The notes: generated by a model from the sequence alone, not told the origin. Shown: positions 5,270 through 13,780, numbered from the stretch's first letter. The stretch is DNA of 33,758 bases from Hyphomonas beringensis (GCF_000682755.1 NZ_AWFF01000046.1:1-33758), one strand, 5' to 3'. Program-made: numbers and translations.

Positions 5270-8029
5270 TTGAACGCTGTTGAAATTGAAGAAGCCATCT
5301 CGGAACTGGCTGAGCAGGAATTCGATGCTCAGGCGTTTCCCTATGCGTTTCTCGAAGCCTTCGGCAACAAGGCCACCACCATCCAGCGCCTGAAGAGTGG
5401 GGCGACCAACAAATCGGACCTGGACGGCGTCCTTCAGACCAACAACATCCATATCAAGGTCTGTCCGGTCGGCGAGGTGACCCAGACACTGATCGCGCTC
5501 AAGGAAAGCCCGGCGACGGCACGGGCAAAAGCGAAGTTCGTGCTGTCCACCGATGGCGTGGATTTTGAGGCAGAAGACCTGACTTCGGGTGAAAATGTTG
5601 CCTGCCCCTTCACCGAGTTTCCCGATCATTTCGGTTTCTTCCTGCCGCTCGCCGGTATCACCACCGTCCAGCAAATCCGCGAAAATGCCTTCGACATTCG
5701 CGCGACCAGTAAGCTTAACAAGCTCTATGTCGAACTCCTGAAGGACAACCCGGATTGGGGCACATCGGCCCGCCGGCCCGAAATGAACCATTTCATGGCC
5801 CGGCTGATCTTCTGCTTCTTCGCTGAAGACACCGACATCTTTGACGGGTCGGGCCTCTTCACCAATACGATCGATCAGATGAGCGAGCGCGACGGATCGA
5901 ACACGGCCGCAATCATCAGTGAAATCTTCCGCGCGATGAACACGAAATCCAGTGATCGTGTGGCTGGCAATTTCCGCAACTGGGCTGATAAATTTCCCTA
6001 CGTGAATGGCGGATTGTTCTCAGGTTCGACGGAGGTTCCGAATTTCTCAAAAATTGCCCGGTCCTATCTGATCCATATCGGAAACCTCGACTGGAAGCGG
6101 ATCAATCCGGATATCTTCGGATCGATGATCCAAGCTGTCGCCGACGATGATGAACGCGGCGCGCTCGGCATGCACTACACCAGCGTGCCGAACATTCTGA
6201 AGGTCCTTAATCCCCTCTTCCTGGATGACCTGCGCGAGAAGCTCGAAGAAGCCGGGGACAATTCCCGTAAATTGCTCAACCTACGCAACCGAATGGCGCG
6301 GATAAGAGTCTTTGATCCAGCATGCGGGTCAGGCAATTTTCTTGTGATTGCCTACAAGGAAATGCGGGCCATAGAAGCCGAGATCAACAGGCGGCGTGGC
6401 GAGCCTGATCGCCGAACCGATATTCCGCTGACGAACTTTCGCGGGATCGAGCTGCGCGATTTTCCCGCCGAGATCGCACGTCTCGCACTTATCATTGCGG
6501 AGTTCCAATGCGATGTTCTCTATCGAGGACAGAAGGAAGCGCTCGCGGAGTTTTTGCCGCTCGACGCGATGAACTGGATTACGTGCGGGAATGCGCTTCG
6601 CTTGGATTGGCTAAGTATTTGTCCGCCAACAGGGACGGGTGTGAAACTGCATTCTGACGACCTGCTGGAAACACCGCTCGATCAGGCACAGATCGATTTC
6701 GAGAATGAAGGTGGGGAAACCTACATTTGTGGCAACCCACCCTACCTTGGCTACAACAAGCAGTCTTCGAGTCAAAAAGCTGACCTCGAAGCAATATTTT
6801 CTTCTAAAACCAAAAACTGGCGTTCTTTGGATTACATTTCGGGCTGGTTTGGAAAGTTTATCGAAATCTCACACTACGGCTTTGATGCGGCTTTTGTTGC
6901 AACAAACTCTGTCTGCCAAGGCGAGCATGCCGCCATTTTATGGTCAATAATCTTTAATTCCGGCACCAGCATATTTTTTGCTGTTCCCGATTTTCGTTGG
7001 GCCAACAACGCGAGCAACAATGCAGTTGTAACAGTGTCTGTGATCGGACTTTCTGCGAAAGACGACCACTCAAGAGCAATCTATACAGATGATCTCAAAA
7101 GGAACGTTAGTTGTATCAACCAGTACCTGATTGAGGGCGCACCTGTGCCAATGGCGGCAGCAAGCCGTTCGATATCCGGTCTGCCGCACATGCTACTCGG
7201 CAATATGCCGAAGGACGGAGGAAACCTAATTCTTTCTAGCGATGAAGCGGCCGAGCTCCGTAGAGACTTCGAAGACGCCGAACAGTATTTGTATGGCTTT
7301 TTCGGCTCACAAGAGCTCATCAATGGCACGCTACGTTACTGTCTGTGGATTGGTGACGAGGACGTCGAAATAGCGCGCTCTATTCCCCCGATAGCTCAAC
7401 GTCTTGCGGGAGTCGCCAACATGCGGCTCGCAAGCCCCGCAAAATCCACCAGAGACTTTGCAGATCGCCCGCACCGTTTTAAGCAAATTCAAGGTACAGC
7501 CACACAGTATACGATCGCTGTTCCCAGCGTTTCGTCGGAGCGTCGTGAATTTCTTCCCGTTGACCTCCTCTCCTCGACGAACATCGTTTCAAGCCTCGCC
7601 TTCGCCCTCTACGACGCTCCTCTTTGGAACCTAGCTTTGATTGCTTCACGCTTACATCTTGTTTGGGTGGCCACCGTATGTGGCAAGCTTGAAACGAGAT
7701 ACCGATATTCAAACACACTTGGATGGAACACATTTCCGCTACCAACACTGACTGATAAAAACAGGACTGATTTGACTCGTTGCGCAGAGGACATTTTGCT
7801 CGCTCGTGAAGCACACTTTCCAGCGACCATAGCGGATCTGTACGACCCCGAGCATATGCCCGAAGATCTTCGGGCGGCACATGATCGGAGTGATGAAGTT
7901 CTAGAGCGTATCTACATCGGTCGACGCTTCAGAAATGATACGGAACGCATGGAAAAGCTCTTTGAGCTCTACACTCAAATGAGCTCTGCTGCTCCCATAA
8001 ATAAGACAACCTCTCAAAAGAAAGCATAA
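5270..8029 (+). CDS. MmeI-like class I SAM-dependent DNA methyltransferase with degenerate N-terminal nuclease motif, 919 aa
   Basis: Domain order follows the MmeI/type IIL family: N-terminal nuclease-like domain (about 1-140), helical spacer (about 150-330), gamma-class adenine methyltransferase, target recognition domain and C-terminal helical bundle. SAM-binding motif I is FDPACGSGNF (348-357); catalytic motif IV is NPPY (489-492), typical of N6-adenine methylation. In active type IIL enzymes the N-terminal domain carries D-X9-E-X-K; here the corresponding stretch (residues 50-63, SDLDGVLQTNNIHIK) has Asp50/Asp52 and Lys63 but His61 where Glu is expected, so self-cleavage is doubtful. TTG 5270 follows GAGGAG nine bases upstream. 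It is the first gene of a four-gene operon (3-bp gap to the helicase). The sequence from about 6580 onward looks less GC-rich than the rest, suggesting an exchanged target-recognition part. The recognition site is unknown. Confidence 0.88.
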   Translation: MNAVEIEEAISELAEQEFDAQAFPYAFLEAFGNKATTIQRLKSGATNKSDLDGVLQTNNIHIKVCPVGEVTQTLIALKESPATARAKAKFVLSTDGVDFEAEDLTSGENVACPFTEFPDHFGFFLPLAGITTVQQIRENAFDIRATSKLNKLYVELLKDNPDWGTSARRPEMNHFMARLIFCFFAEDTDIFDGSGLFTNTIDQMSERDGSNTAAIISEIFRAMNTKSSDRVAGNFRNWADKFPYVNGGLFSGSTEVPNFSKIARSYLIHIGNLDWKRINPDIFGSMIQAVADDDERGALGMHYTSVPNILKVLNPLFLDDLREKLEEAGDNSRKLLNLRNRMARIRVFDPACGSGNFLVIAYKEMRAIEAEINRRRGEPDRRTDIPLTNFRGIELRDFPAEIARLALIIAEFQCDVLYRGQKEALAEFLPLDAMNWITCGNALRLDWLSICPPTGTGVKLHSDDLLETPLDQAQIDFENEGGETYICGNPPYLGYNKQSSSQKADLEAIFSSKTKNWRSLDYISGWFGKFIEISHYGFDAAFVATNSVCQGEHAAILWSIIFNSGTSIFFAVPDFRWANNASNNAVVTVSVIGLSAKDDHSRAIYTDDLKRNVSCINQYLIEGAPVPMAAASRSISGLPHMLLGNMPKDGGNLILSSDEAAELRRDFEDAEQYLYGFFGSQELINGTLRYCLWIGDEDVEIARSIPPIAQRLAGVANMRLASPAKSTRDFADRPHRFKQIQGTATQYTIAVPSVSSERREFLPVDLLSSTNIVSSLAFALYDAPLWNLALIASRLHLVWVATVCGKLETRYRYSNTLGWNTFPLPTLTDKNRTDLTRCAEDILLAREAHFPATIADLYDPEHMPEDLRAAHDRSDEVLERIYIGRRFRNDTERMEKLFELYTQMSSAAPINKTTSQKKA

Positions 8030-8032
8030 GCC

Positions 8033-10084
8033 ATGAGCGACATTAAGTCTGTTCCATCAGTTTCTGTCACTTACGCCCAGAATGGCAGTTCGACGAAATC
8101 GAACGAACTTGGCATGCGGGCGATGCAGGAACGTGCTTTCGAAAAGCGTGGGGAACAATATCTCCTGATCAAATCTCCACCGGCATCGGGGAAAAGCCGC
8201 GCGCTCATGTTCATTGCGCTCGACAAGTTGAACAATCAGGGCATCAAGAAAGCAATCGTTGTCGTCCCTGAAAAGTCCATCGGCGCGAGCTTCAATGATG
8301 AACCGCTGACCAAGCATGGCTTCTATTGGGATTGGTCGGTCGAGCCCAAATGGAACCTCTGCAACGCACCCGGCGAAGATGGCGGCAAGGTCAACTCGGT
8401 CAAAGCCTTCCTCGACAGCGAAGACAAAGTCCTGGTCTGCACCCATGCAACCTTCCGCTTTGCCGTTGATCGCTTTGGCGTGGCCGCCTTTGATGAGTGC
8501 CTGATCGCAGTGGATGAGTTCCATCACGTTTCAGCCAATCCGGACAACAAGCTCGGAAACCACCTCGGTGAATTCATTGCGCGGGACAAGGTGCACATCA
8601 TAGCGATGACGGGCTCCTATTTCCGGGGCGATGCTGAACCTGTCCTGATGCCCGGTGACGAAGCCAAGTTCGATACGGTCACCTATACCTATTACGAGCA
8701 GCTCAATGGCTACAAATATCTGAAGCGCCTCGACATCGGGTATTACTTTTACACTGGCGCCTATTCGGATGACATTCTGAAAGTCCTCGATCCGGACCAG
8801 AAGACGATCATCCACATTCCGTCGGTCAATTCGCGCGAGAGCACGAAAGACAAGATCAGGGAGGTGGAACACATCATTGAAGCGCTTGGTGAGTGGCAGG
8901 GCGCAGACAAAACAACCGGATTTCAGCTGGTCAAAACACCGGACGGACGTGTGCTGAGGATTGCTGATCTGGTGGATGATGATCCGGCCAAACGAGACAA
9001 GGTTTCAGCGGCGCTCAAAGACCCAGCACAAAAGAACAATCGTGATCATGTTGATATCATCATCGCGCTCGGCATGGCCAAGGAAGGTTTTGACTGGATC
9101 TGGTGTGAACACGCCCTGACGGTTGGCTACCGCTCTAGTCTGACGGAAATCGTGCAGATCATTGGACGCGCCACGCGCGATGCCGAAGGCAAGACGACTG
9201 CACGCTTTACCAATCTGATCGCTGAGCCAGACGCATCTGAAGACGCCGTCACCGAAGCCGTCAATGATACGCTAAAGGCGATCGCAGCCAGCCTTCTGAT
9301 GGAACAGGTCCTCGCACCGCGCTTCAATTTCGTGCCGAAGAGCGCGGGCAACGCCCCCTCCCCTGGCTTCGATTATGGCGAGGACGGATATGATCCGAAC
9401 AAGTGCAATGTGGGATTCAATGACGACACCGGCCAGTTTCAGATCGAAATCAAGGGCCTTGTTGAACCGAAGAGTGAGGAAGCCACCCGAATCTGTCAGG
9501 AAGACCTCAACGAGGTCATTACGGCCTTTGTTCAGGACAAGACCGCAATCGAGCGCGGACTGTTCGATGAAGAGCTTGTCCCTGAGGAGCTGACACAGGT
9601 CCGCATGGGCAAGATTATCAGGGAAAAGTACCCGGAACTCGATGCGGAAGATCAGGAAGCCGTGCGCCAGCATGCGATTGCTGCCCTCAATCTAACCCAG
9701 TCCGCCAAGAAGATCGCGGTGGATGATGCGGATTCTGAAGGTGGCGCCAATACGGCTTTCGTGGATGGCGTCCGTAAATTTGCCATGGATGTGCGCGATC
9801 TCGATATTGATCTGATCGATCGGATCAATCCCTTCAGCGAGGCCTATGCGATCCTCGCCAAGGCCATGAGTGAGGATAGTCTCAAACAGGTTGCAGCCAT
9901 CATTTCGGCGAAAAAAGTACAACTATCGCCGGAAGAAGCACGTGATCTGGCCAAACGGGCCCTGAAGTTCAAACAGGAGCGCGGGCGTCTGCCGTCCATC
10001 ACCTCACCAGATGCCTGGGAGAAGCGCATGGCGGAAGGCGTCGCCTATCTCGCCCGTATGAAGGCGGAGGCTGCGAATGGCTAA
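8033..10084 (+). CDS. DEAD/DEAH-type superfamily 2 helicase of the restriction-like operon, 683 aa
   Basis: Superfamily 2 motor domains are visible. Walker A is PPASGKS (49-55). Motif Ia is near VVVPEKS. Motif II is DEFH (161-164), a DEAH variant. Motif III is MTGSYF (a TGS in place of SAT). Motif VI is QIIGRATRD (375-383). The layout resembles the translocase part of type I/III restriction subunits, but no nuclease motif is seen in the C-terminal half (about 420-683), which is acidic and helical and probably binds partners. It starts 3 bp after the methyltransferase stop and overlaps the next gene by 8 bp, so production is translationally coupled. The likely role is ATP-driven remodelling or translocation on DNA for the complex. 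That role is inferred from family and context. Confidence 0.88.
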   Translation: MSDIKSVPSVSVTYAQNGSSTKSNELGMRAMQERAFEKRGEQYLLIKSPPASGKSRALMFIALDKLNNQGIKKAIVVVPEKSIGASFNDEPLTKHGFYWDWSVEPKWNLCNAPGEDGGKVNSVKAFLDSEDKVLVCTHATFRFAVDRFGVAAFDECLIAVDEFHHVSANPDNKLGNHLGEFIARDKVHIIAMTGSYFRGDAEPVLMPGDEAKFDTVTYTYYEQLNGYKYLKRLDIGYYFYTGAYSDDILKVLDPDQKTIIHIPSVNSRESTKDKIREVEHIIEALGEWQGADKTTGFQLVKTPDGRVLRIADLVDDDPAKRDKVSAALKDPAQKNNRDHVDIIIALGMAKEGFDWIWCEHALTVGYRSSLTEIVQIIGRATRDAEGKTTARFTNLIAEPDASEDAVTEAVNDTLKAIAASLLMEQVLAPRFNFVPKSAGNAPSPGFDYGEDGYDPNKCNVGFNDDTGQFQIEIKGLVEPKSEEATRICQEDLNEVITAFVQDKTAIERGLFDEELVPEELTQVRMGKIIREKYPELDAEDQEAVRQHAIAALNLTQSAKKIAVDDADSEGGANTAFVDGVRKFAMDVRDLDIDLIDRINPFSEAYAILAKAMSEDSLKQVAAIISAKKVQLSPEEARDLAKRALKFKQERGRLPSITSPDAWEKRMAEGVAYLARMKAEAANG

Positions 10085-11276
10085 AGAGTTCACCGACGAA
10101 GACGATGCGCTGCTCGACGCCCTTGGCGTCGAAGTTGAGGTCGAAAAAGCACCGACACGAACGCCGCGCGAAGAGCGGATCATCGCCGGATTTGAAGATA
10201 TCCAGCGCTTCTTTGAAGAGCATGGCCGACCGCCACAGCATGGCGAAGACAAGGATATTTTTGAACGCCTCTATGCGGTCCGCCTCGATCGCCTGAGACA
10301 TCTGGAAGAGTGCCGCGTCCTGCTTGATCCGCTGGATCATCAGGGATTGCTCGGCGCACAAGAGTCCGGATTTGTCGAAGAGGAAATGTCCGATGAGGCC
10401 TTGCTCGATGCGCTCGCCATTGATGAGACATCATCGGACATCACCGATTTGCGGCACGTTCGCTCCAGTGCGGAAAAGCGCGCTGCCGAAGAAATTGCGA
10501 ACCGCACAAAGTGCGAGGACTTCGACCAGTTCAAACCTCTGTTTGAGCAAGTTCAGAAGCAGCTCGATACGGGCGTGCGTCAGACACGCCCCTTCGAGCT
10601 CAAAGCAGAAATCCGGATCGGCGCCTGGTTCATCGTTGGTGGACAGAAGGCCTATGTCGCGGAGATGGACGAAATCTTCACCAACGAACAAGGGCGCACA
10701 GATGCACGGCTGCGTGTGATCTTCGACAATGGCACCGAAAGCAACATGCTTATGCGCTCACTGCAGCGCGCGCTCAACAAAGATGACGCAGGACGCCGTA
10801 TAACTGATCCGTCGGCGGGGCCCCTTTTCGCAGGAGACGCAGAAGCCGACGATATGGCGAGCGGCACAATCTATGTCTTGCGCAGCAAATCGGACCATCC
10901 GCTGATACGCGACAATCGCGAGATCGTTCACAAGATTGGCGTGACGAATATGGCGGTCGAACAACGCATTGCTGGAGCACACCTTCAACCGACATTCCTG
11001 ATGGCGGGCGTAGACGTGGTCGCGACCTATACGCTGTTCAACATCAATCGCACCAAGTTCGAAAAACTGATCCACCGCATCTTCGGAACCGCTCAGCTCG
11101 AAATCGAAATCCAGGATCGCTTCGGAAATCCTGTTATTCCACGCGAATGGTTTCTTGTGCCCTTATCGGTCATTGATGAGGCCGTGGAAAAAATCCGCGA
11201 TGGCTCGATCACGAACTACATCTATGATCCCAAGCAAGCCCGTCTGATCAAGACGTCGGGTCAGCAGGCGGTGTAA
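10077..11276 (+). CDS. GIY-YIG nuclease (T5orf172/Mug113-like) of the restriction-like operon, 399 aa
   Basis: Residues 1-250 are acidic and helical with no catalytic motif, including two similar segments (DALLDALGVEVE near residue 12 and EALLDALAIDE near 108). The C-terminal third is a GIY-YIG domain: GTIYVL (263-268), KIGV (286-289) in place of YIG, the conserved Arg in EQRIAGAH (about 297) and the metal-binding Glu in KFEKLIHRIFG (about 329). GIY-YIG proteins cut DNA with a single metal ion. ATG 10077 overlaps the helicase stop by 8 bp and the next gene starts one base after its stop. As the methyltransferase nuclease motif is degraded, this is the best candidate for the cutting subunit. 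A restriction role is inference. Confidence 0.85.
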   Translation: MAKEFTDEDDALLDALGVEVEVEKAPTRTPREERIIAGFEDIQRFFEEHGRPPQHGEDKDIFERLYAVRLDRLRHLEECRVLLDPLDHQGLLGAQESGFVEEEMSDEALLDALAIDETSSDITDLRHVRSSAEKRAAEEIANRTKCEDFDQFKPLFEQVQKQLDTGVRQTRPFELKAEIRIGAWFIVGGQKAYVAEMDEIFTNEQGRTDARLRVIFDNGTESNMLMRSLQRALNKDDAGRRITDPSAGPLFAGDAEADDMASGTIYVLRSKSDHPLIRDNREIVHKIGVTNMAVEQRIAGAHLQPTFLMAGVDVVATYTLFNINRTKFEKLIHRIFGTAQLEIEIQDRFGNPVIPREWFLVPLSVIDEAVEKIRDGSITNYIYDPKQARLIKTSGQQAV

Positions 11277-11277
11277 T

Positions 11278-12054
11278 TTGGTCGATTTGAAACGAAGCGA
11301 AATCCGGACGATTGAAGAAGCATTCAGTTTCTCACCCGGATATGTGCTCAATTTTTCAGACCGAACCTATTCGGAATTCTTTGAAGATGAATTCGGCATC
11401 AACATTGATGATGCTGTCTATCACACTCATGGAACGTCAAAGGGTAAGCGCCTCAAAGCTTTCATCGAGCGCGAAGATGCGGCTGTTGTGGCCTATGTTC
11501 TGCGCAAATTGTGGGAGTATCGCTGCTCGGAATCGAAGCCAGATTTATCGTCAGATGAAGAAGCCCGAATTCAATCGAAATTCTTCTCGGTCATCAGCCG
11601 CATCGAAGGTGATCACCAGGTCAGCCGAACCGATGCCTTGGAGCGGTTTAAAAGCGACCACACGCTCGAAGAGTTGATTCTGGCGATCGAACGCGACATT
11701 ACGGCCCACAAACCTGCGGCAGCGCTGGATCGCCTTCACACCTATTGCATGAAGAAATTTGCGCATCTTCTCGAAATGAGAGGACAGCCAGCTAGTCGCG
11801 AAGAAGCCCTCCACGCGCGCGTCGGGCGGTATGTTAAGATACTTGAATCCGAAAGAGAGCTGCGGGAGATGACGCGACGCATCATCAAGAGTTCAATCAG
11901 CGTCTTCGAACAGTTCAATCACGTCCGGAATGACCGAACCTTTGCGCATGACAATGATATTCTCGACGACGCGGAAGCACGATTCATCTTTGAAGGCGTG
12001 AGCGCGTTTTTGCGCTTCTTGAAAACCGTGGATTCCGCCCGCTTCGGAAGCTGA
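11278..12054 (+). CDS. Abortive-infection family protein, AbiJ-like N-terminus and HEPN-like C-terminus, 258 aa
   Basis: The N-terminal 70 residues (FEDEFGINIDDAVYH, SKGKRLKAFIEREDAAVV) resemble the alpha-helical domain that precedes HEPN or Abi C-terminal domains in AbiJ-like proteins. The C-terminal 90 residues match the Abi_C/HEPN type. Arg217-Asn-Asp-Arg-Thr-Phe-Ala-His224 fits the RNx(4-6)H ribonuclease motif, followed by a long terminal helix (EARFIFEGVSAFLRFLK). HEPN proteins of this type usually cut RNA and stop growth of infected cells. The TTG start at 11278 lies one base after the GIY-YIG stop, so it belongs to the operon. It could be a fail-safe toxin released when restriction fails; that is inference. 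Confidence 0.7.
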   Translation: MVDLKRSEIRTIEEAFSFSPGYVLNFSDRTYSEFFEDEFGINIDDAVYHTHGTSKGKRLKAFIEREDAAVVAYVLRKLWEYRCSESKPDLSSDEEARIQSKFFSVISRIEGDHQVSRTDALERFKSDHTLEELILAIERDITAHKPAAALDRLHTYCMKKFAHLLEMRGQPASREEALHARVGRYVKILESERELREMTRRIIKSSISVFEQFNHVRNDRTFAHDNDILDDAEARFIFEGVSAFLRFLKTVDSARFGS

Positions 12055-12098
12055 TATCTGGTGAGGCCTTCAAGCGGACGTAGCGGATGTTGGTGCGA

Positions 12099-12509
12099 CT
12101 ATGCCGGCCCAACCGGTTCTTCATCTTGAATGATCGGCGCGTCCTGATCAAAGCGGGGATCAAGCGGAGAAGCATGGTCAAAGCTTGCCATTACCTTTTC
12201 ATAGGATTCCGGATCATACTTGAACGCCAATCCGGCGAGATGGTGCAGGCGCAGAGATTGATGATGTCCCGTTTCCAGCAGCCGGGGCTCAAGCTTCTGC
12301 CAGAGACGTTTTGCATCCTCTTCTGAACGACATTGTATATAGAAGCCTTCCGGCGTCACACCATCCCGTCTGACCTCAATGCCGGTTTCTTGACTGACCT
12401 CGCGCAAGTTCAGACCAAAATCCAATAGGTCGCGAAAATGCGGCGCGCGCACGATCATGCCACTGCCCTGAAACTCTGCTGCGATTTCTACAAATCCCTT
12501 CTTTGTCAT
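12099..12509 (-). CDS. Hypothetical protein, 136 aa, from a leaderless-type promoter
   Basis: I do not recognise the family. The protein is soluble. It has a beta-rich first half (GFVEIAAEFQGSGMIVRAP, GIEVRRDGVTPEGFYIQC), then a helix with SEEDAKRLWQKLEPRLL, then an acidic Pro-rich tail. It converges with the Abi-like gene (44 bp between stops). ATG 12509 lacks any Shine-Dalgarno sequence, but a near-consensus sigma-70 promoter ends eight bases upstream, so the transcript probably starts at or next to the ATG. This suggests it is expressed on its own, separately from the defence operon. A regulator of the neighbouring operon is possible but unsupported. Confidence 0.65.
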   Translation of the reverse strand: MTKKGFVEIAAEFQGSGMIVRAPHFRDLLDFGLNLREVSQETGIEVRRDGVTPEGFYIQCRSEEDAKRLWQKLEPRLLETGHHQSLRLHHLAGLAFKYDPESYEKVMASFDHASPLDPRFDQDAPIIQDEEPVGPA

Positions 12510-12517
12510 ATTTGTTC

Positions 12518-12546
12518 AGTATACTTACTTTATTGTTTTATGGCAA
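12518..12546 (-). promoter_or_regulatory. Sigma-70-like promoter TTGCCA-17-TATACT for the 136-aa gene
   Basis: On the minus strand, TTGCCA (12546-12541) and TATACT (12523-12518) are separated by exactly 17 bp. The ATG of the downstream gene begins eight bases after the -10, placing the transcription start within about two bases of the start codon. This predicts a leaderless mRNA. Confidence 0.65.
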
Positions 12547-12623
12547 GTTTTTCGAAAATGAGGCCCTCCTTTCGCCGTCCTGAGACAGTCCGCTTCAGAC
12601 TGGCCGGAGGCGCCCGCCGGTCA

Positions 12624-12665
12624 ACGGCCTGCCCGCACCGGTGCTGCGCACACCGTGTTGGCCGT
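12624..12665 (+). ncRNA. Structured leader, copy 1 (radC-RNA-like), upstream of ardC
   Basis: Arms ACGGCC (12624-12629) and GGCCGT (12660-12665) enclose a loop that starts, after one base, with GCCCGCACC (12631-12639) and ends with CCGTGTT (12653-12659) directly before the 3' arm. The same layout occurs at 13781-13815 and 18166-18220 with different but complementary arms. The AAAGGAG of ardC follows about 72 bp later, after a GGGG-ctgaa-CCCC hairpin. The context (antirestriction and small mobile-element genes) matches what is known of the radC RNA motif described by comparative genomics; the family name is from memory. Confidence 0.6.
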
Positions 12666-12749
12666 GTCCCGTTCCGGTGACCGGCGGGGCTGAACCCCTC
12701 CGCCCCTTCTCCTTCGCGTCCTCAGGGACCACAGCGAAAGGAGATCATC

Positions 12750-13658
12750 ATGACCAAGGAAAACCACCGCCCGGATATCTATAGCCGGATTACCAACCAG
12801 ATCATCGCCAGCCTCGAAGCCGGGATCAAACCCTGGACCCAACCCTGGGCCGCCGGGCACGCCGCCGGACCCGTCTCCCGGCCGCTTCGCCACACTGGCG
12901 AACGCTATTCCGGGATCAATGTCCTCACCCTCTGGGCCACCGCCACCGAGCGCGGCTATGGCGCTCCGCTCTGGATGACGTTCAAGCAAGCGCTGGCCCT
13001 CGGCGGCTGCGTGCGCAAAGGCGAGAAAGGCGCTCCCGTCGTCTACGCCTCCGCCATCAACCGGACAGAAACCGATGAACGGACTGGCGAGGATGTCGAA
13101 CGCAATATCCCCTTTCTGAAGAGCTACACTGTCTTCAATATCGAACAGATCGATGGCCTGCCCGCGCACTATTATGCGCAGGTCTCCGCCACACCCAATC
13201 CCGATCAGCGGATCGCAGAAGCGGATGCCTTCTTCAAAGCCACCGGCGCCATGGTGCGCCATGGCGGCACCCAGGCCTTCTACATGCCGGGCCCGGATAT
13301 CATTCAGCTGCCGGACTATGAGGCTTTTCGAAGCGCGCAGGATTACTACGCCACGCGCGGCCATGAGACCGTGCACTGGACCCGCCATGCCACGCGGCTC
13401 GATCGTGATCTCGGCCGCCAGAACTGGGGCGATGCTGGCTATGCCCGTGAAGAACTGGTCGCGGAACTGGGCGCGGCCTTCCTCTGCGCCGATCTCGGCT
13501 TGACGCTTCGGGACCGTGAAGATCACGCCGCCTATATTGCCAGCTGGCTGAAAGTCCTGCGCGATGACAAGCGTGCGATCTTCTCGGCGGCTGCCCATGC
13601 GCAGCGCGCCTGCGACTATCTGCATTCCCTGCAACCGGCTTCTCGGGAGGCGGCCTGA
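12750..13658 (+). CDS. ardC: ArdC-like antirestriction protein with zinc metallopeptidase domain, 302 aa
   Basis: Residues 1-140 form the ArdC N-terminal domain (DUF1738): DIYSRITNQIIASLEAGIKPWTQPW at the start, then YSGINVLTLW and KGEKGAPVVYA, a ssDNA-binding fold. Residues 150-300 form the zincin-like metallopeptidase domain: HETVH (205-209) is the HExxH zinc motif, and EELVAELGAAFLC supplies the third ligand Glu. ArdC proteins protect incoming conjugative DNA from host restriction, and ArdC of pSa binds ssDNA. AAAGGAG (12737-12743) precedes ATG 12750. It lies in the mobilization half of the element behind a hairpin-rich leader, consistent with early expression after transfer. The stop codon is inside a terminator-like hairpin. 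Confidence 0.92.
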   Translation: MTKENHRPDIYSRITNQIIASLEAGIKPWTQPWAAGHAAGPVSRPLRHTGERYSGINVLTLWATATERGYGAPLWMTFKQALALGGCVRKGEKGAPVVYASAINRTETDERTGEDVERNIPFLKSYTVFNIEQIDGLPAHYYAQVSATPNPDQRIAEADAFFKATGAMVRHGGTQAFYMPGPDIIQLPDYEAFRSAQDYYATRGHETVHWTRHATRLDRDLGRQNWGDAGYAREELVAELGAAFLCADLGLTLRDREDHAAYIASWLKVLRDDKRAIFSAAAHAQRACDYLHSLQPASREAA

Positions 13659-13669
13659 TGGCCGCCTTT
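13649..13669 (+). terminator. Hairpin overlapping the ardC stop codon
   Basis: GGCGGCC (13649-13655), loop TGAT (which contains the ardC stop TGA) and GGCCGCC (13660-13666) form a perfect 7-bp GC stem followed by TTTC. It is a compact terminator candidate, though the T tract is short. Confidence 0.5.
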
Positions 13670-13780
13670 CATGTCTACCTGATTGAGCGCAAAGGATTCG
13701 TGTCAGTCATGACGGTCTTTCTGGACGGCAGGCCTCCTTCCAGCCTGATCGATGCTCCTGCCGGGACGCACGCCCCGCGC

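Noticed and set aside
5270-12054. Classification as type I restriction, BREX or DISARM
   Set aside because: No HsdS or HsdR nuclease, no PglZ/BrxC, and no DrmA/DrmB gene is present.
12621-13634. 337-codon open frame antisense to ardC
   Set aside because: Exact shadow of ardC produced by GC-rich codons; ardC has full family motifs and a good ribosome binding site.
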